Part shown: one piece after another, positions 33,967 to 45,451 of the stretch | Position numbering within the stretch: position 1 is the stretch's first letter | Layout of the letters: the number at the start of each line of letters is the position of its first letter | Assembly: GCA_947561715.1 (NCBI GenBank) | Contig: OX387202.1 | Location: 2,790,001 to 2,854,000, forward strand | Direction of reading: 5' to 3' | From: Ascidia mentula | Taxonomy: Eukaryota > Chordata > Ascidiacea > Phlebobranchia > Ascidiidae | Length of the DNA stretch: 64,000 bases | Program-made: the position numbers and the translations under genes | Notes under the pieces: generated by a model | What the model was told of the DNA's origin: nothing | The model's input: the letters and a program-made list of their open reading frames with translations, nothing else | Databases searched by the model: none

Positions 33967-34384
33967 AAATATATTTCGCGCGATGTAAATATATTTCGCG
34001 CGATGTAAATATATTTCGCGCGATGTAAATATATTTCGCGCGATGTAAATATATTTCGCGCGATGTAAATATATTTCGCGCGATGTAAATATATTTCGCG
34101 CAGTGAAAATATATTTCGCGATGTTACGAAATTTTATTTGTAGCGGTCGAAATATATTTCGCGATCTCGAAATATATTTCGCGCAGTGAAAATATATTTC
34201 GCGAAGTGAAAATATATTTCGCGCGATGTAAATATATTTCGCGCGGTGAAAAAATATTTCGCGCAGTGCAAATATATTTCGCGATCTCGAAATATATTTT
34301 GCGCGGTGAAAATATATTTCGCGCGATGTAAATATATTTCGCGCAGTGAAAATATATTTCGCGCTTCGTTAATATTTCGCGGTG
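33967..34384. repeat. Right subterminal array of the IS3EU-like element
   Basis: About 20 units of AAATATATTTCGCGC with 4-7 base spacers. The seven units at 33985-34110 are nearly identical (spacer GATGT), suggesting recent expansion. Inverted relative to 29308-29597. Confidence 0.85.
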
Positions 34385-34409
34385 GCACTTGTGGGCCACC
34401 GTAGCTGAG

Positions 34410-35959
34410 CGTATACGCCGGCGAAATCATTTTGATTTAGCTCACGCCCGCAAGCTTTGGAATTAGGTTGTGGGTCGAAGGTATAGGTGTTGTAAGTGGA
34501 AGTTTGATGTGGTCTAGAGTATTTTTTGAGTTTAATTACTTTCGAAAATTAATCACAAACTGTTTTTTTTTAAAAACTTTAAGTAACAAGACATTTTACC
34601 TTTGAAACCAAAATAGAAATTTGTTAAATCATGTTAGCTTTATAAAGTTGTAAGAACAGTTTTAGTAGAATTAACGCTTCAAAAGAACATGTCTAGTATT
34701 ATGTAGAAGGGCAAAATCAACTTATCAAGATAATTTACACGTTGATTATACCATGGCATGTTTATATCTTCCAGGTTCCAGCTTTTGCATAGTTTAGGTA
34801 TTTCCATTTAGCTAGTGAAAAAGCTGTTTAAATAGAAAATGTAAATTGTGCTCTTGCTGGCCAATTCACCTAAAAACCAAACAGCTTTTTGTTGTACAAT
34901 AAACTAATGGATATTTAGACATGATTTCAATATCTTTTGGAGCAGTATTTCATGTGGTTTTATTTGAAATGCTTTGAGCAAGCCTCCTTTCTATTTTAAA
35001 GTGAAGTATCTTTCATTGGAATATGAACATGCATCCACTAACAATCAACATGTTTAAGAAAATGTTGCTGGTTTTGATCATACCATAATAAAGGTTGCTC
35101 ATGTTTTCAAAATGTTGAATTGTTATATTTGGTATAGCTATCTTTTGCATCATCTACTGTTTAGCTTTAAAAATTGCATGTGATGTGATGCTTTAATTAA
35201 GTGATACATTGTATGGTTTCATGATACTGTATATTTGTCTAAAATGTGTGCTCTTATTTCTTTGTGAGGTTTTCTTCAATGTTGCCTATACATTTTTCTG
35301 TGTTTATTCAGCACTCGTTGCCAAAACTCAGCAGCATTGTTCAGAAAAATTTAAAAAGGAACCCAATAAATTCAATAACATGAAAGAATACCAGTTCACC
35401 ATGACAACTACTCCAGTGATTAAAGTACTAATAAACATAATGATCATAATATCCGCCATTGATTTCAAACCAGTAACTTCTCATTTCATTTCTCGTATTA
35501 CTTGTTCATTTGTGTTTTAGTCAATTCCACAAAATAAAAAGGTTTCATTTGGTGTTATTGTTCCATTGTAGATGCAGGCAAAAGTTTTTAAACAGGGCCT
35601 TTTGAATGTGGTCATTGCATGAGTTGTGCAAAACCAGCCAAACATACTTCAGTTGTTCTTGGTGATGGTTTTGACTAATGCAATACTTTTTGCCTTTGAG
35701 CACTTTCTCATCATTAACACCAGCATTCACCACGGCCGTAATGTCTTCGGTAATAAACAGCACATTTCTCACGTTTTTAAACGCCATACAAAACAAAGGA
35801 CCAAGTGTGATAACTGGCAGCGAAAATACGCCGAGCGTGAGTGAGGACGCCGATTTTTTCTTTCCGCCAGCGCGCGAGCTCGCCAGCCCAAAGTTTCTCT
35901 CTCTGTGTGGAAGCCAATGCGCCAGCGCGCGAGCGTACGCTACGCTCGCGACAGTTTCT
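34410..35959. other. Right part of outer transposon, no gene recognised
   Basis: About 1.4 kb of AT-rich sequence, then a GC-rich subterminal block (35820-35959). Frames are short and unlike known proteins. This element appears non-autonomous. Confidence 0.6.
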
Positions 35960-35976
35960 GTGTGGACCCGGCCTTA

Positions 35977-36638
35977 AAGTGACGTACTTTGGAGTGTTTA
36001 TACTTTTCTCGCAAAGGAAAGTTTACCCATGGAACTGCATTTGGTGTAATAAGCACTTTTGTTGGGAGGCGTCAAAGAGAAAAAAAACAATTCTCATCAA
36101 AGAGATTTTAAGACCAAGTAGCATTCGGTGCAAAATTCGTGACTAAAATAGAGTTTCTATATTTCACGCGTGTTGCCCCAGAAGATGCGTGCAATGTTTA
36201 ACTGAATTAAACTTATGAGTCAGCATGTTAGTGTGAAAAGTTGTCAGGTCAAAAGATTTGCTTGCCAACAACAGTGCAATAAATCGGAGCGAATTTACGA
36301 CAAGTTTTATTGCAGCTTGTAAATTTGAGTTTTTATTGGCGAAGCGAAACTCAACCAGCTCACAGTCGTCAACGTAGATTCAATTTAGCAGATTTGATGG
36401 GCGAGTATCGTCCTATGTAGCGGGAATTTGAGATAGACCTAAATGGATTGATGATGTATCGAATTTTGGAAATCCCAGTGTTACAACTTTGTTTGAATTT
36501 ATGAATTTTATTTGTTTAGGAGGTAAAATTAAGATGTATGTTTTTTGATGTAAAATTAGTTTCCTTCTGATAAAATCAAGAGTCCTGATTAACGATATTC
36601 TCAGATTGTGAAAAAAAGGGTGTTGAGAATTTTCGGAA
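35977..36638. promoter_or_regulatory. NLR-2 immediate 5' flank
   Basis: Continues the NLR upstream segment after the nested insertion and matches 310-650 in unit 1. It lies directly before the proposed NLR-2 start at 36639, so it should contain the promoter unless displaced by the 6.9-kb insert. No TATA box or initiator stands out. Confidence 0.35.
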
Positions 36639-39600
36639 ATGGCGGAAGAAAAACATTCAACCAGTAACTGAATTTTGTGTTACTTATTGTTAATATTTTT
36701 AACTAACACTACTTTCAACGTTTCAAACAGACTCTACGTTCAAAGATTGCACATTTAAGGATGTCATAATAAACACAAATGCTGGTGATGTGAACACTGT
36801 TGAACCTCCAGCTAAGAAACTTTGTCCAGGTATGTTTTTAACGTACAAAACTTTTATATATTTAGGTTGTCCATTTCTGGACGTAGCCCAAATGATAATA
36901 TTTCTTAGGTGCAGAAAACTTGGAGTTTACTAATTTAAGTCAAACTTATGTTGACGTCATTAATGCGTAAAATATATATTAACTGTTGTTTTGCATGTAA
37001 TTTATGTTGTTCTATGTTGTTTCATACTGTAATTTGTTTTTCAGGTGGAAGTTCATCAAACAGCTCAAATCTAAATGGTAAGCACAGAGTTGGGTTATAA
37101 AGCATTTATAAATATGATAATAATGTTTTTGTGTAGTAACCACATTATAAAAGATTATATACATTTTTACCTGAAATACTTTTAAAAGAACTAAAAGCTA
37201 TTCTTCTAGGGCAGTGGCAGATCTAGGGGGGGGGGGGGATGGGTTTGGTGTCAGAACACCCCCCTCAGCATTTTGGCATATTGTTTTAAGGGGTGTAAAA
37301 GTGTTGTTAAATTTCTGCTACGCAGTATTGAACACTACGACCAAGTGTTCGTCTCTGCTTTGTTTATTGATTGGACTCACTGCATTCATGTGGTGATGAC
37401 CGCTTATGAAAAAATCGTTTGACGTGCCGTTGGTCAATAACCCATCAACTGTTTTCAAAAACGTGACCTTATAAGTTATTTATTTCTGCTATAATTTCTA
37501 TACAGCAGCTGTATGCTGTAAGAGTTACAATTGTTTGACAAGATTCCACCAAAATATATGTAGCTAATCACAAATATTTATCTACTGCTGAAACATTGAT
37601 GTATATTTAGCGGTGCAAGACCACATCCTAGACCATTACAGATTTATTTTTTGTAGGCACAGTTAAAAAACAATTCCACCTCAATTATACTCTTTGAGGA
37701 TACAAACACAATCGTAATGTTTTGTATTATGGGGTTTGTTTTTGCGTAGTTTGTTAAACTGGACAAGCGCACATGCACAAAAGCAACTAAAAAGTCTAGT
37801 GTTACGCGGAAGTTGTTTGATATTTTACTACTGTAATGCATTACCTGTTTTTTAAAGCTAAATTTGCATGGTAAATGTCCCAAAAAAAATTGTAATGCAT
37901 CTAACGGCTTCATTAATTAGGTACCAGAACCGATCACTCCCCTCATATTTTTTCTAGATCCGCCACTGCTCTAGGGGTATCTTTTTGAAGTGTGCAACAA
38001 AATTTTTAAAATTCATAAATTTAGAATTTTTATGTGTGTTTTTGACGTTTTCAAAAAAAATTATTCAAAGTTCAGCCCATGAATTTTACACATTATCATC
38101 AAAATAATTTTGACATTTACATCATATTGATTTGTCTTTTGGTCCCTTTAATGCAACTGTCTGTGAGCCAGTGATTATTCTGGCTTGTTATATGACATGT
38201 ACAAATTTCATTCATTTTAATGTTAATTGTATATATGAAATTAACATTAAAATGAATAAAATTTCTACATGTCATATACCGAGCCAGAATAATCACTGAC
38301 CCACAGACAGTTGTGCATATTTTATCACACTATTAGGTCTTATTATAACAGCTGGTGGTTTGTCACTGTTGTTTGGGACCCATCAGATAAGCATTAACTT
38401 AAAAGTATCAATGTCTCAACTGCCTGTAGCTCAAACGTTGAATGGTTTTCATTTATTGTCACACCAGATCACAGTCAACCAGAAATTGACATTACTTTAT
38501 GTGTGGAATACATGATGTTAGCATTGATTTTAAGTGAAATATCCAACTAAATATTTGCAAAATATATCATAAGCTAAATTAAATGGTTTAATGGGTTCTG
38601 ATTGTACTTTCCATGAAAAAAATTAAAACGTAATGTTAAATTACAAAAATATGTGAAGTTAACCTTATCTGAAATCGCATGTGGAAGTTAACCCTTCAAT
38701 ATTGTTCTCACTAAGTAAACATCGCACTTCACAGATTCATTCATAACAATCCCCAGTTACATGTAGCAAGATGTTGTATTTAAATGAACTACAGACAAGG
38801 TCACTGATTTGAGCTGTTATGTGTTTTAACCTATTGGAGCAGTCGGTCTGTCTGCAGCTCACCAAAACATTTATTGGTTTTATTGCTAATATCACATGTT
38901 TATAGTTGAGGATATCAAGAAAGAATTACGAAACCATGCTGAGAAGGAATCTTCCCTAAAATGTGGTCAAGAGTATGGGAGGATTGTGGATCCAGTTGAA
39001 CTTGTCCTTGCTAAATATTCTGGGGGGTCAAATCCTGATGAAACAGATCCAAAAAAACGTCGAGAACGGTTGGCTAAGTTAATAGATCAAGGAAGTGGAC
39101 TCAAAGGTGACATTACAGTGGAAAACATGTTTGATAAGGCAAAACTTGAAGCACAAGAAAAACTTAAACACAAAGAAATTAGTGAAGCAGATGTTGATAA
39201 ATACAGCAAATGTATTGCAGTTGTTGGTGTAGTTGGTGTTGGCAAAAGTACTTTGACACAAATTCTTCTGAAGCATATATTAGACAAAAAATGTTTGATA
39301 AATGCTTCTTTTATATTCTACATAAAGATATGTAACATCGATTTTGAACGGAAAACGGATTTGTACAACTTTCTTTTTTTCCCCCTTATTGCAAATGTAA
39401 GTCTGTCTTTAGGAAAAAAAGCAATAGGAGAGTTGATTAAGTTTATCCTAAAAGATCGGAACACAGCAGTGCTTATAGATGGGCTGGATGAAGCTGGTAC
39501 TAAAAATTTAAAACAAAACTACAAACCAATTTCGCCTCTTCTCAAATACAAACCTATGGCTTTTATATTTAATATTTTAAATGGAACTCTTCTACCCCAT

Positions 39601-42600
39601 GCTTACAAGCTGGTTACTTCCAGAAAGACAGAATTTATGGATGCCCATCCAAAATACCGACCAGAGTTTGTTGTTGAAATCTTAGGTCTTAGCTCAAATG
39701 CTCAGAAAGAACTAACTAAGCGTGTTTGTGGCAAACAACATGAAGAAGTTCAAGCCATGCTACATGATAACTGTACACTGTTAGAAAACTGTGGTGTGCC
39801 TGTGAAAATGCTGATAATCCTTCATTACTTGCTGCAAAGAATTAAGTCAGGAAATAAATGTGCAAAACCAATTACGATTACCAGCATATATGTTGACATG
39901 CTAAACACATACACCCTAACAAAACATTGTACTTCCCCTTTCAATGTAGATGCTGTAGAACAGCTTGCTGGTTTGGCTTGGAAAGGATTTCATGACAAGA
40001 AAACAATGTTTTCTGAAAGTGATTTGGAGAAGTTTAAAATTCCGTTGAAGGATCAACAGTCATTTGTTGATACTAATGTTGAAATGCATCCAATAATGGG
40101 GATTTTTACACAAAACAAAACAAGTTTCTTTGTGCATCGCTCATGGCAAGAACTGTTGGTTGCACTCAGGCTTATTCTCTTCATGAATTTGGATGAGATG
40201 GAAATGGAGTTAAAAGATGCTGAGGTATTGGGGGAATGGAAAAATGTTCTCACATTCTGTTTTGGTCTCTGCAATGATGACATTTTTGAACAGGCCAAGA
40301 AACTGACCCAATCTGAACAAAATCAAAAACAGGAAACGATTTCGGGAAAGCAAAGCATTTTGTCTGATGTTGTTGTAAACATAGCAAAACCTCTTGAGAA
40401 TATGCCAGACCTTCCAAACTTGGCAGACTGGTTTCATCTTTTTGGATGTTTAAATGAACTAGACAACAAGGTCATCATGAGTAAGGTCAAACCATATTTA
40501 CGTCCTGAATATAACATGGAAGGATTAACTTTCTCCTCGGATGTGAGAAATTTCCGCACAGTTTTTGAACATTGTAAGAAATTTCCATGTTTCAACTTTG
40601 TTGATTTTCCTGTTGTTGGAAATGTCTTCCTAGATTTTGCAGAATTTGTGGAAGAATATGAGATTGAGGTTAGTTGAGGTTATCAGTTAAACTATTGATG
40701 CAAAGATACTTCACTTGTTGACAGCACAAACCTAACTTTTATATATGTGTTTGTGATTAACATTGCTTAGTTGCATGAGTGTATATTTTCTAATATATGT
40801 TAGTATATGCAGTGATATTAACTCGTAAATGTTCAGCCCAGAGGTTGGCAACCCCTGACATGCCAAGAACCAGTTAGAATCTTTTGTAATTAACCACATC
40901 AAACTCGACGCCACGAACGTGTGTTGGCAAGTATTATTTTTCCCTTCCAATACACATGAACCAAATTAAACATCACAATTTTTTGTGAACTTGCAAAACA
41001 TACAGAAACACCCGAATGCACCAAAAGTTTGAAGTTTATCTTTATTTGTGTATTTTCCCTAAAAAAGCTTGTGGTTTGAATGGGGTCAAAGTGGGGAGTG
41101 AAACAGCCACATGGGGCTCCCAGAGTCATGGGTTGTCGACCTCTGGTTTAGCCAGTGTGATTTTTTGTTCCATATGCATTGATGTCATCAGCATTTGTTC
41201 CAGAATTAAACTTTTTCCATCGTAGATTTATGAACTATGGTTAAAGAAGTGGAATGACGAACAAGCACCATATCTTGCAAAGTGCATTCCATTAACAGAA
41301 AGACTTACATTGTCTTCAAACCATCCCAACAAATCATGTTTAGAAACATTGAATTGCATTAAGGACTCGCTAAAAAATGGATGTCCACATAAGGTTTAAA
41401 CTTTTTTTATTATTGAGTGTTTGTATATTCTGTAGTCATTTGTTTTATTTCAGCTTAAATTCCTGATTCTGGATGACTTCAATATAAGCAATGATGATCT
41501 TCTTTGCTTGGGTGAAATTCTTCATTGTTTTGAAGTACTTCAGATTGTTGGTTGTAAAGTGACTAAAGTGGACAATCTTGCCACTGCTTTGGCCAAACTA
41601 GATACACCAGTAAGTCTTATTATGTTTCTGTGATGTCCTAAATGTAAACACATGTTATGTAGTATTTGCACTTGCAAAACTGGCATATTAATGCCAGATA
41701 TTAACTTACTTTATAAATTAAAGCCAATGCAAAGCACACTGCCATGCTACATTTTGACAGCAGGCTATGGGTACAACTGTCTTTAATTAAACTCGCCTAA
41801 AATATCTTTGTCGCCCATAGGCCCAACTTTGTTTACTTTCAGATGGAATCATTTTCTCTGGAAAACAACAACATCGGAAACTCTGGAGCAGAAAAAATTG
41901 GAAAATGCTTGAAGAATGTACAGAAACTGGGATTGGGTAAATGTGGAATCACTCCAGAAGGAATTCCGTATTTGTCTTCAGCTTTGCTCGAACTACCAGC
42001 TCCAGTAAGGTTTTGCAATAATGTAACTTGTATTCAACTGAACTACTTATGAGAAAATTAGGCTACCTCTACAATATGTTGCTGGTTGAGATGGAAAGGA
42101 CACTAATATGTTTATTTAGTTTTTGAAAGTTTGCAAACACATATCTAAAATAAAAACTGATGACAACCTTTCATGTGATCTTGAAGCTTTAGTTTGATAA
42201 AAGTAACTTTTCTTATCAATTGGGATCATTACAGCATATTGTAATAATTATCAAACAAAAGTTCACTCTTGCAAATTTAGCTTGAAAACATCAATTGTTA
42301 TTTCAAGCATACATAGTGTTTTTATGTTGCATTCATACTAAATATTTTTTAGATGGAATCCCTTGATTTGTTTGGAAATAACATTGGGAACTCAGGTGCA
42401 AAAGAAATAGCAAAATGTTTGAACAAAGTACAGAGACTGGACTTGGGGTATTGTGGAATAACATCAGAAGGAATTCCACATTTGTCTTCAGCTTTGCTCG
42501 AACTACCAGAATCAGTAAGGTTTTAGTTCTGGTTTAGTTCACTGCTATATTCTGTAAAAACAGGTTTACCAGCTCGAAGTGTTACTTCTGAGAACATTAC

Positions 42601-44239
42601 TTTGGTATCACTTTCCCAATGAATTAATTGTTAAACTATCACCTTTCATGAATGATATGAATGGGTTTCATGCACTTACATTTTGCATCAGAGTCCAGAT
42701 ATTATTGATTACAATATAGAAGGACACTGATAAGTTTATCTAGTTTTGTTTAAAGTTTGACAGAATGCTAACACTGAAATGAACAAAACTTGAAGCTTTA
42801 GTTTGATAACAGTAACTTTTCTCATTAATAATGATGTTTACAGCATGTTGTGCTGATAATTATTGAACAAAATTTTATAAATGCAAATTTGGCTCAAAAC
42901 GTCAATAGTTATTTCAAGCATGCATAGTTATTTTATGCTGCTTTCATATTAATCTTTTTTTTTAGATGAAAGAACTTTATCTCAATATAAATAACATTGG
43001 TAACTCTGGTGCAAAAGAAATAGCAAAATGTTTGAACAAAGTACAGAGACTGGACTTGGGTAATTGTGGAATAACATCAGAAGGAATTCCACATCTGTCT
43101 TCAGCTTTGCTCGAACTACCAGAACCAGTAAGATTCAAAATACTAAATTTGTATCAGAATCAATATGTTATTGGTTACAAGAGAAAAAGGACACAGATAT
43201 GTTTACATAGTTTTGTTTGAAGTTTAACATGATGCTAACACTGATATGAACAAAACTGGTCACAACATTAATTTTTATCTTGAATCTTTAATTTGGTAAC
43301 AACAATGTTTTGCTGATTGCACGCACATATCTGTTCACTGCTTGGTTTGTGTTTATTATGACATTGCTCTTTTCACATTTAGAAAAATAAATAATTTAAA
43401 AATATATCTCGATTGTTTATCATTTTGTCTTTGATGCAAAATTTCACTTATGGTTTTTGACGACAGTTTATTATTTGTTTGTTTACCCTGAAGTTGACCT
43501 TTAAATGCTTAACTTGGAATGTTTTTAGATTCAGAAAGTCAATTTAATTGGAAACCCTATTGGTGATGATGGCTGCAAAAAACTGTCAAAAAGTTTGGCT
43601 AAAGTGAAGAACCTCATTTTGTTTAGCTGTGGAATTACTTCTAATGGATTAAATGCATTGGCAAAAGAATTGTCAAAGTTGGAAGATCCAGTAAGTTACA
43701 ATAAGTGGAGTCCCAGCATCTTTCATACATGAGTAGAATATCAGTCTGTTAGATGGTAACTTGACTGAATTGTATGGCTGGTTGTTGAAGTTTATTTTTG
43801 TGTTTACAAATACTAAAATTCAACATTCAAGAATTTTACAACTAAGTTTGAATTTTCAGCATTTTGTGACAGACTAATGAAGAAATTTACAGCTTTACAC
43901 CATGCTAGCAGTGCTAATCACTTATAATTGAAAACAAATTTAACTGATTACATGTTTACTATTAATGCCATCAGTTCACAGCTTACCAATCATGTCAGAT
44001 TAACCACTACATACAGTTGTGTGTTTTCTACCTGCAAATATGTTGGTCTTTGTTGCAGTTCAAATAAGTTGGTCTTTGTTACAGTTCTAATACTGGTAGG
44101 TTTATGTTTAATTACATCAAGATTTATTTATTAGATGGAATCCTTGAACATTAGTCCAAACAACGTGACGAAGGAAGAAGCTGAAAACATTTTCGGGGAA
44201 GTTCGAGGAAAAGTACAGAACTGGCGTGGTTTGTTTTAA
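36639..44239 (+). CDS. NLR-2: intact NACHT-LRR gene
   Basis: Model exons: 36639-36663, 36731-36829, 37045-37077, 38906-40668, 41226-41393, 41454-41609, 41843-42004, 42353-42514, 42966-43127, 43529-43690 and 44135-44239. Phases agree throughout (1,1,1 then 0), there is no internal stop, and the total is 998 codons. The start MAEEKHST with donor A|GTAACT is the weakest part. Order: short basic N-terminus with EPPAKKLC, charged helical region, NACHT, winged-helix/superhelix, linker, eight RI-type LRRs in four 162-base exons, and a 34-residue tail ending NWRGLF. Function by family: cytosolic ATP-regulated sensor. No death-fold effector domain is visible, so signalling must use another route or an undetected N-terminal fold. 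Confidence 0.85.
37212..37968. mobile_element. hAT-type element in NLR-2 intron
   Basis: Ends CAGTGGCAGATCTAG and CTAGATCCGCCACTG, flanked by TTCTAGGG and CTCTAGGG (8 bp, one mismatch). NLR-1 at about 7640-7655 shows the empty site. A 15-base G run follows the left terminus. The inside includes 100 or so bases shared with the NLR-1 Copia gag region. No transposase. Confidence 0.8.
38153..38316. mobile_element. Foldback element in NLR-2 intron
   Basis: Arms of about 75 bases in inverted orientation (GCAACTGTCTGTGAGCCAG and its near-complement) with a short AT loop. Absent from NLR-1, where a hAT end occupies the same point after CCCTTTAAT. Confidence 0.75.
38906..40668 (+). CDS. NLR-2 NACHT exon
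   Basis: 587 codons. Walker A VGVVGVGKSTLTQ (about 39225-39255) and Walker B TAVLIDGLDEAG (about 39465-39495). FVHRSWQELLVAL (about 40130) marks the region before the LRRs. Compared with NLR-1 the ends are nearly identical, but the 100 residues between Walker A and the following helix (39300-39560) are strongly diverged. That contrast looks like gene conversion of the flanks or diversifying change in the core. Confidence 0.9.
41226..44239 (+). CDS. NLR-2 linker and LRR exons
   Basis: Linker exons of 168 and 156 bases, the second one codon longer than in NLR-1. Four LRR exons of exactly 162 bases each carry two repeats (NNIGNSGAKEIAKCL and CGITSEGIPHLSSALLELP type). The fourth (43529) is a distinct subtype with NPIGDDGCKKL. 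The terminal exon 44135-44239 ends in TAA. All phase 0. Confidence 0.88.
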
Positions 44240-44286
44240 TGGGTCCACGCTGATTAGCAACACTGTTTAAAGGAAAGTCAAACATT

Positions 44287-45262
44287 TAAGTCTTATGTGC
44301 TGTATAACTCTTATGCGCTGTACAACTCTTATGTGCTGTATAAGTCTTATGTGCTGTATAACTCTTATGTGCTGTATAACTCTTATGTGCTGTATAACTC
44401 TTATGTGCTGTATAAGTCTTATGTGCTGTATAACTCTTATGTGCTGTGTAAGTTTTATGGGCTGTGTAAGTCTTATGGGCTGTATAACTCTTATGTGCTG
44501 TATAACTCTTATGTGCTGTATAAGTCTTATGGGCTGTATAAGTCTTATGTGATGTACAACTATTATGTGCTGTATAAGTTTTATGTGATGTACAACTCTA
44601 ATGTGCTGTATAACTCTTATGTGCTGTACAACTCTAATGCGTTGCATAACTCTTATGCGCTGTTTAACTCTTATGCGCTGTTTAACTCTTATGCGCTGTA
44701 TAACTCTAATGTGCTGTATAACTGTTATGTGCTGTATAATTCTTATGTGCTGCATAACTCTTATGCGCTGTATAACTCTTATGCGCTGTATAACTCTTAT
44801 GGGCTGTATAACTCTAATGTGCTGTATAACTCTTATGTGCTGTGTAACTCTTTATGCGCTGTTTAACTCTTATGCGCTGCATAACTCTTATGCGCTGTAT
44901 AACTCTTATGGGCTGTATAACTCTTATGCGCTGTATAACTCTTATGTGCTGTATAACTCTTATGCGCTGTATAATTCTTATGGGCTGTATAACTCTTATG
45001 CGCTGTATAACTCTAATGTGCTGTATAACTCTTATGTGCTGTATAACTCTTATGCGCTGTATAACTCTAATGTGCTGTATAACTCTTATGCGCTGTATAA
45101 CCCTAATGTGCTGTATGACTCTTATGTGCTGTATAACTCTTATGCGCTGTATAACTCTTATGCGCTGTATAACTCTAATGTGCTGTATAACTCTTATGCG
45201 CTGTATAACTCTAATGTGCTGTATAACCCTAATGCGCTGTATAACCCTAATGTGCTGTATTT
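44287..45262. repeat. 18-bp minisatellite, array 2
   Basis: About 54 units of ATGTGCTGTATAACTCTT-type repeat. The first third carries variants not in array 1 (AAGTCTTATGGGCTG, AAGTTTTATG) that are shared with the start of array 3. Begins about 50 bases after the NLR-2 stop. Confidence 0.95.
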
Positions 45263-45397
45263 ATATATTAAACTGATCGTTTGACTTTGGGTTACTGAGT
45301 AGCGCTTTTATCAGGAGTCAAATACACGGCAGTGTTGTTATTTTGTGTAGACGTTTTAAATAACGCCTTACTTAAAATTTGGTGACCCCGACGTGAT
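45263..45397 (+). repeat. LTR-like end and tRNA-Trp primer-binding site (copy C)
   Basis: Same segment as 18936-19080. The primer site TGGTGACCCCGACGTGAT at 45380-45397 is unmutated. Confidence 0.7.
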
Positions 45398-45451
45398 ATT
45401 TAAATGGACATTTTAACCTTCTGATTTAACGTGTTGTTATGTGCTTTAATT

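Larger units (their letters stand above)
29285..34403. mobile_element. Complete IS3EU-like DNA transposon
   Basis: A 5119-base element with long inverted repeats starting TACGGTGGCCCACAAGTG and ending with its complement. It is flanked by a perfect 6-bp direct duplication GCTGAG (29279-29284 and 34404-34409). Subterminal arrays of about 20-bp CGCGAAATATATTT units lie inside both ends. It encodes a HECT-like protein on the plus strand and a DDE integrase-type transposase on the minus strand, converging on a 600-base gap. Eukaryotic elements combining these features and a 6-bp duplication are classed, as I recall, as IS3EU. Both genes are open and the ends intact, so it may be recently active. 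It is nested in the 29103-35976 element. Confidence 0.85.
29103..35976. mobile_element. Outer DNA transposon with 17-bp perfect TIR
   Basis: Perfect inverted ends TAAGGCCGGGTCCACAC (29103-29119) and its complement (35960-35976). It is inserted into the NLR upstream segment, whose empty site is at about 307-325. Comparison suggests a TTA or TA target, but the duplicated bases differ (TAA left, TTA right), so the superfamily is uncertain; 3-bp TWA sites would suit PIF/Harbinger. Without the nested element it is about 1.75 kb, with GC-rich ends rich in GCGCGCGAGC-like motifs and an AT-rich core (34410-35800) without a recognisable gene. Its TIR and GC-rich subterminal blocks account for the short ORFs predicted there. 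Confidence 0.75.

Noticed and set aside
44240..44290. Self-standing transcription terminator or snRNA between the NLR stop and array
   Set aside because: No hairpin, polyadenylation signal or small-RNA promoter element was found there.
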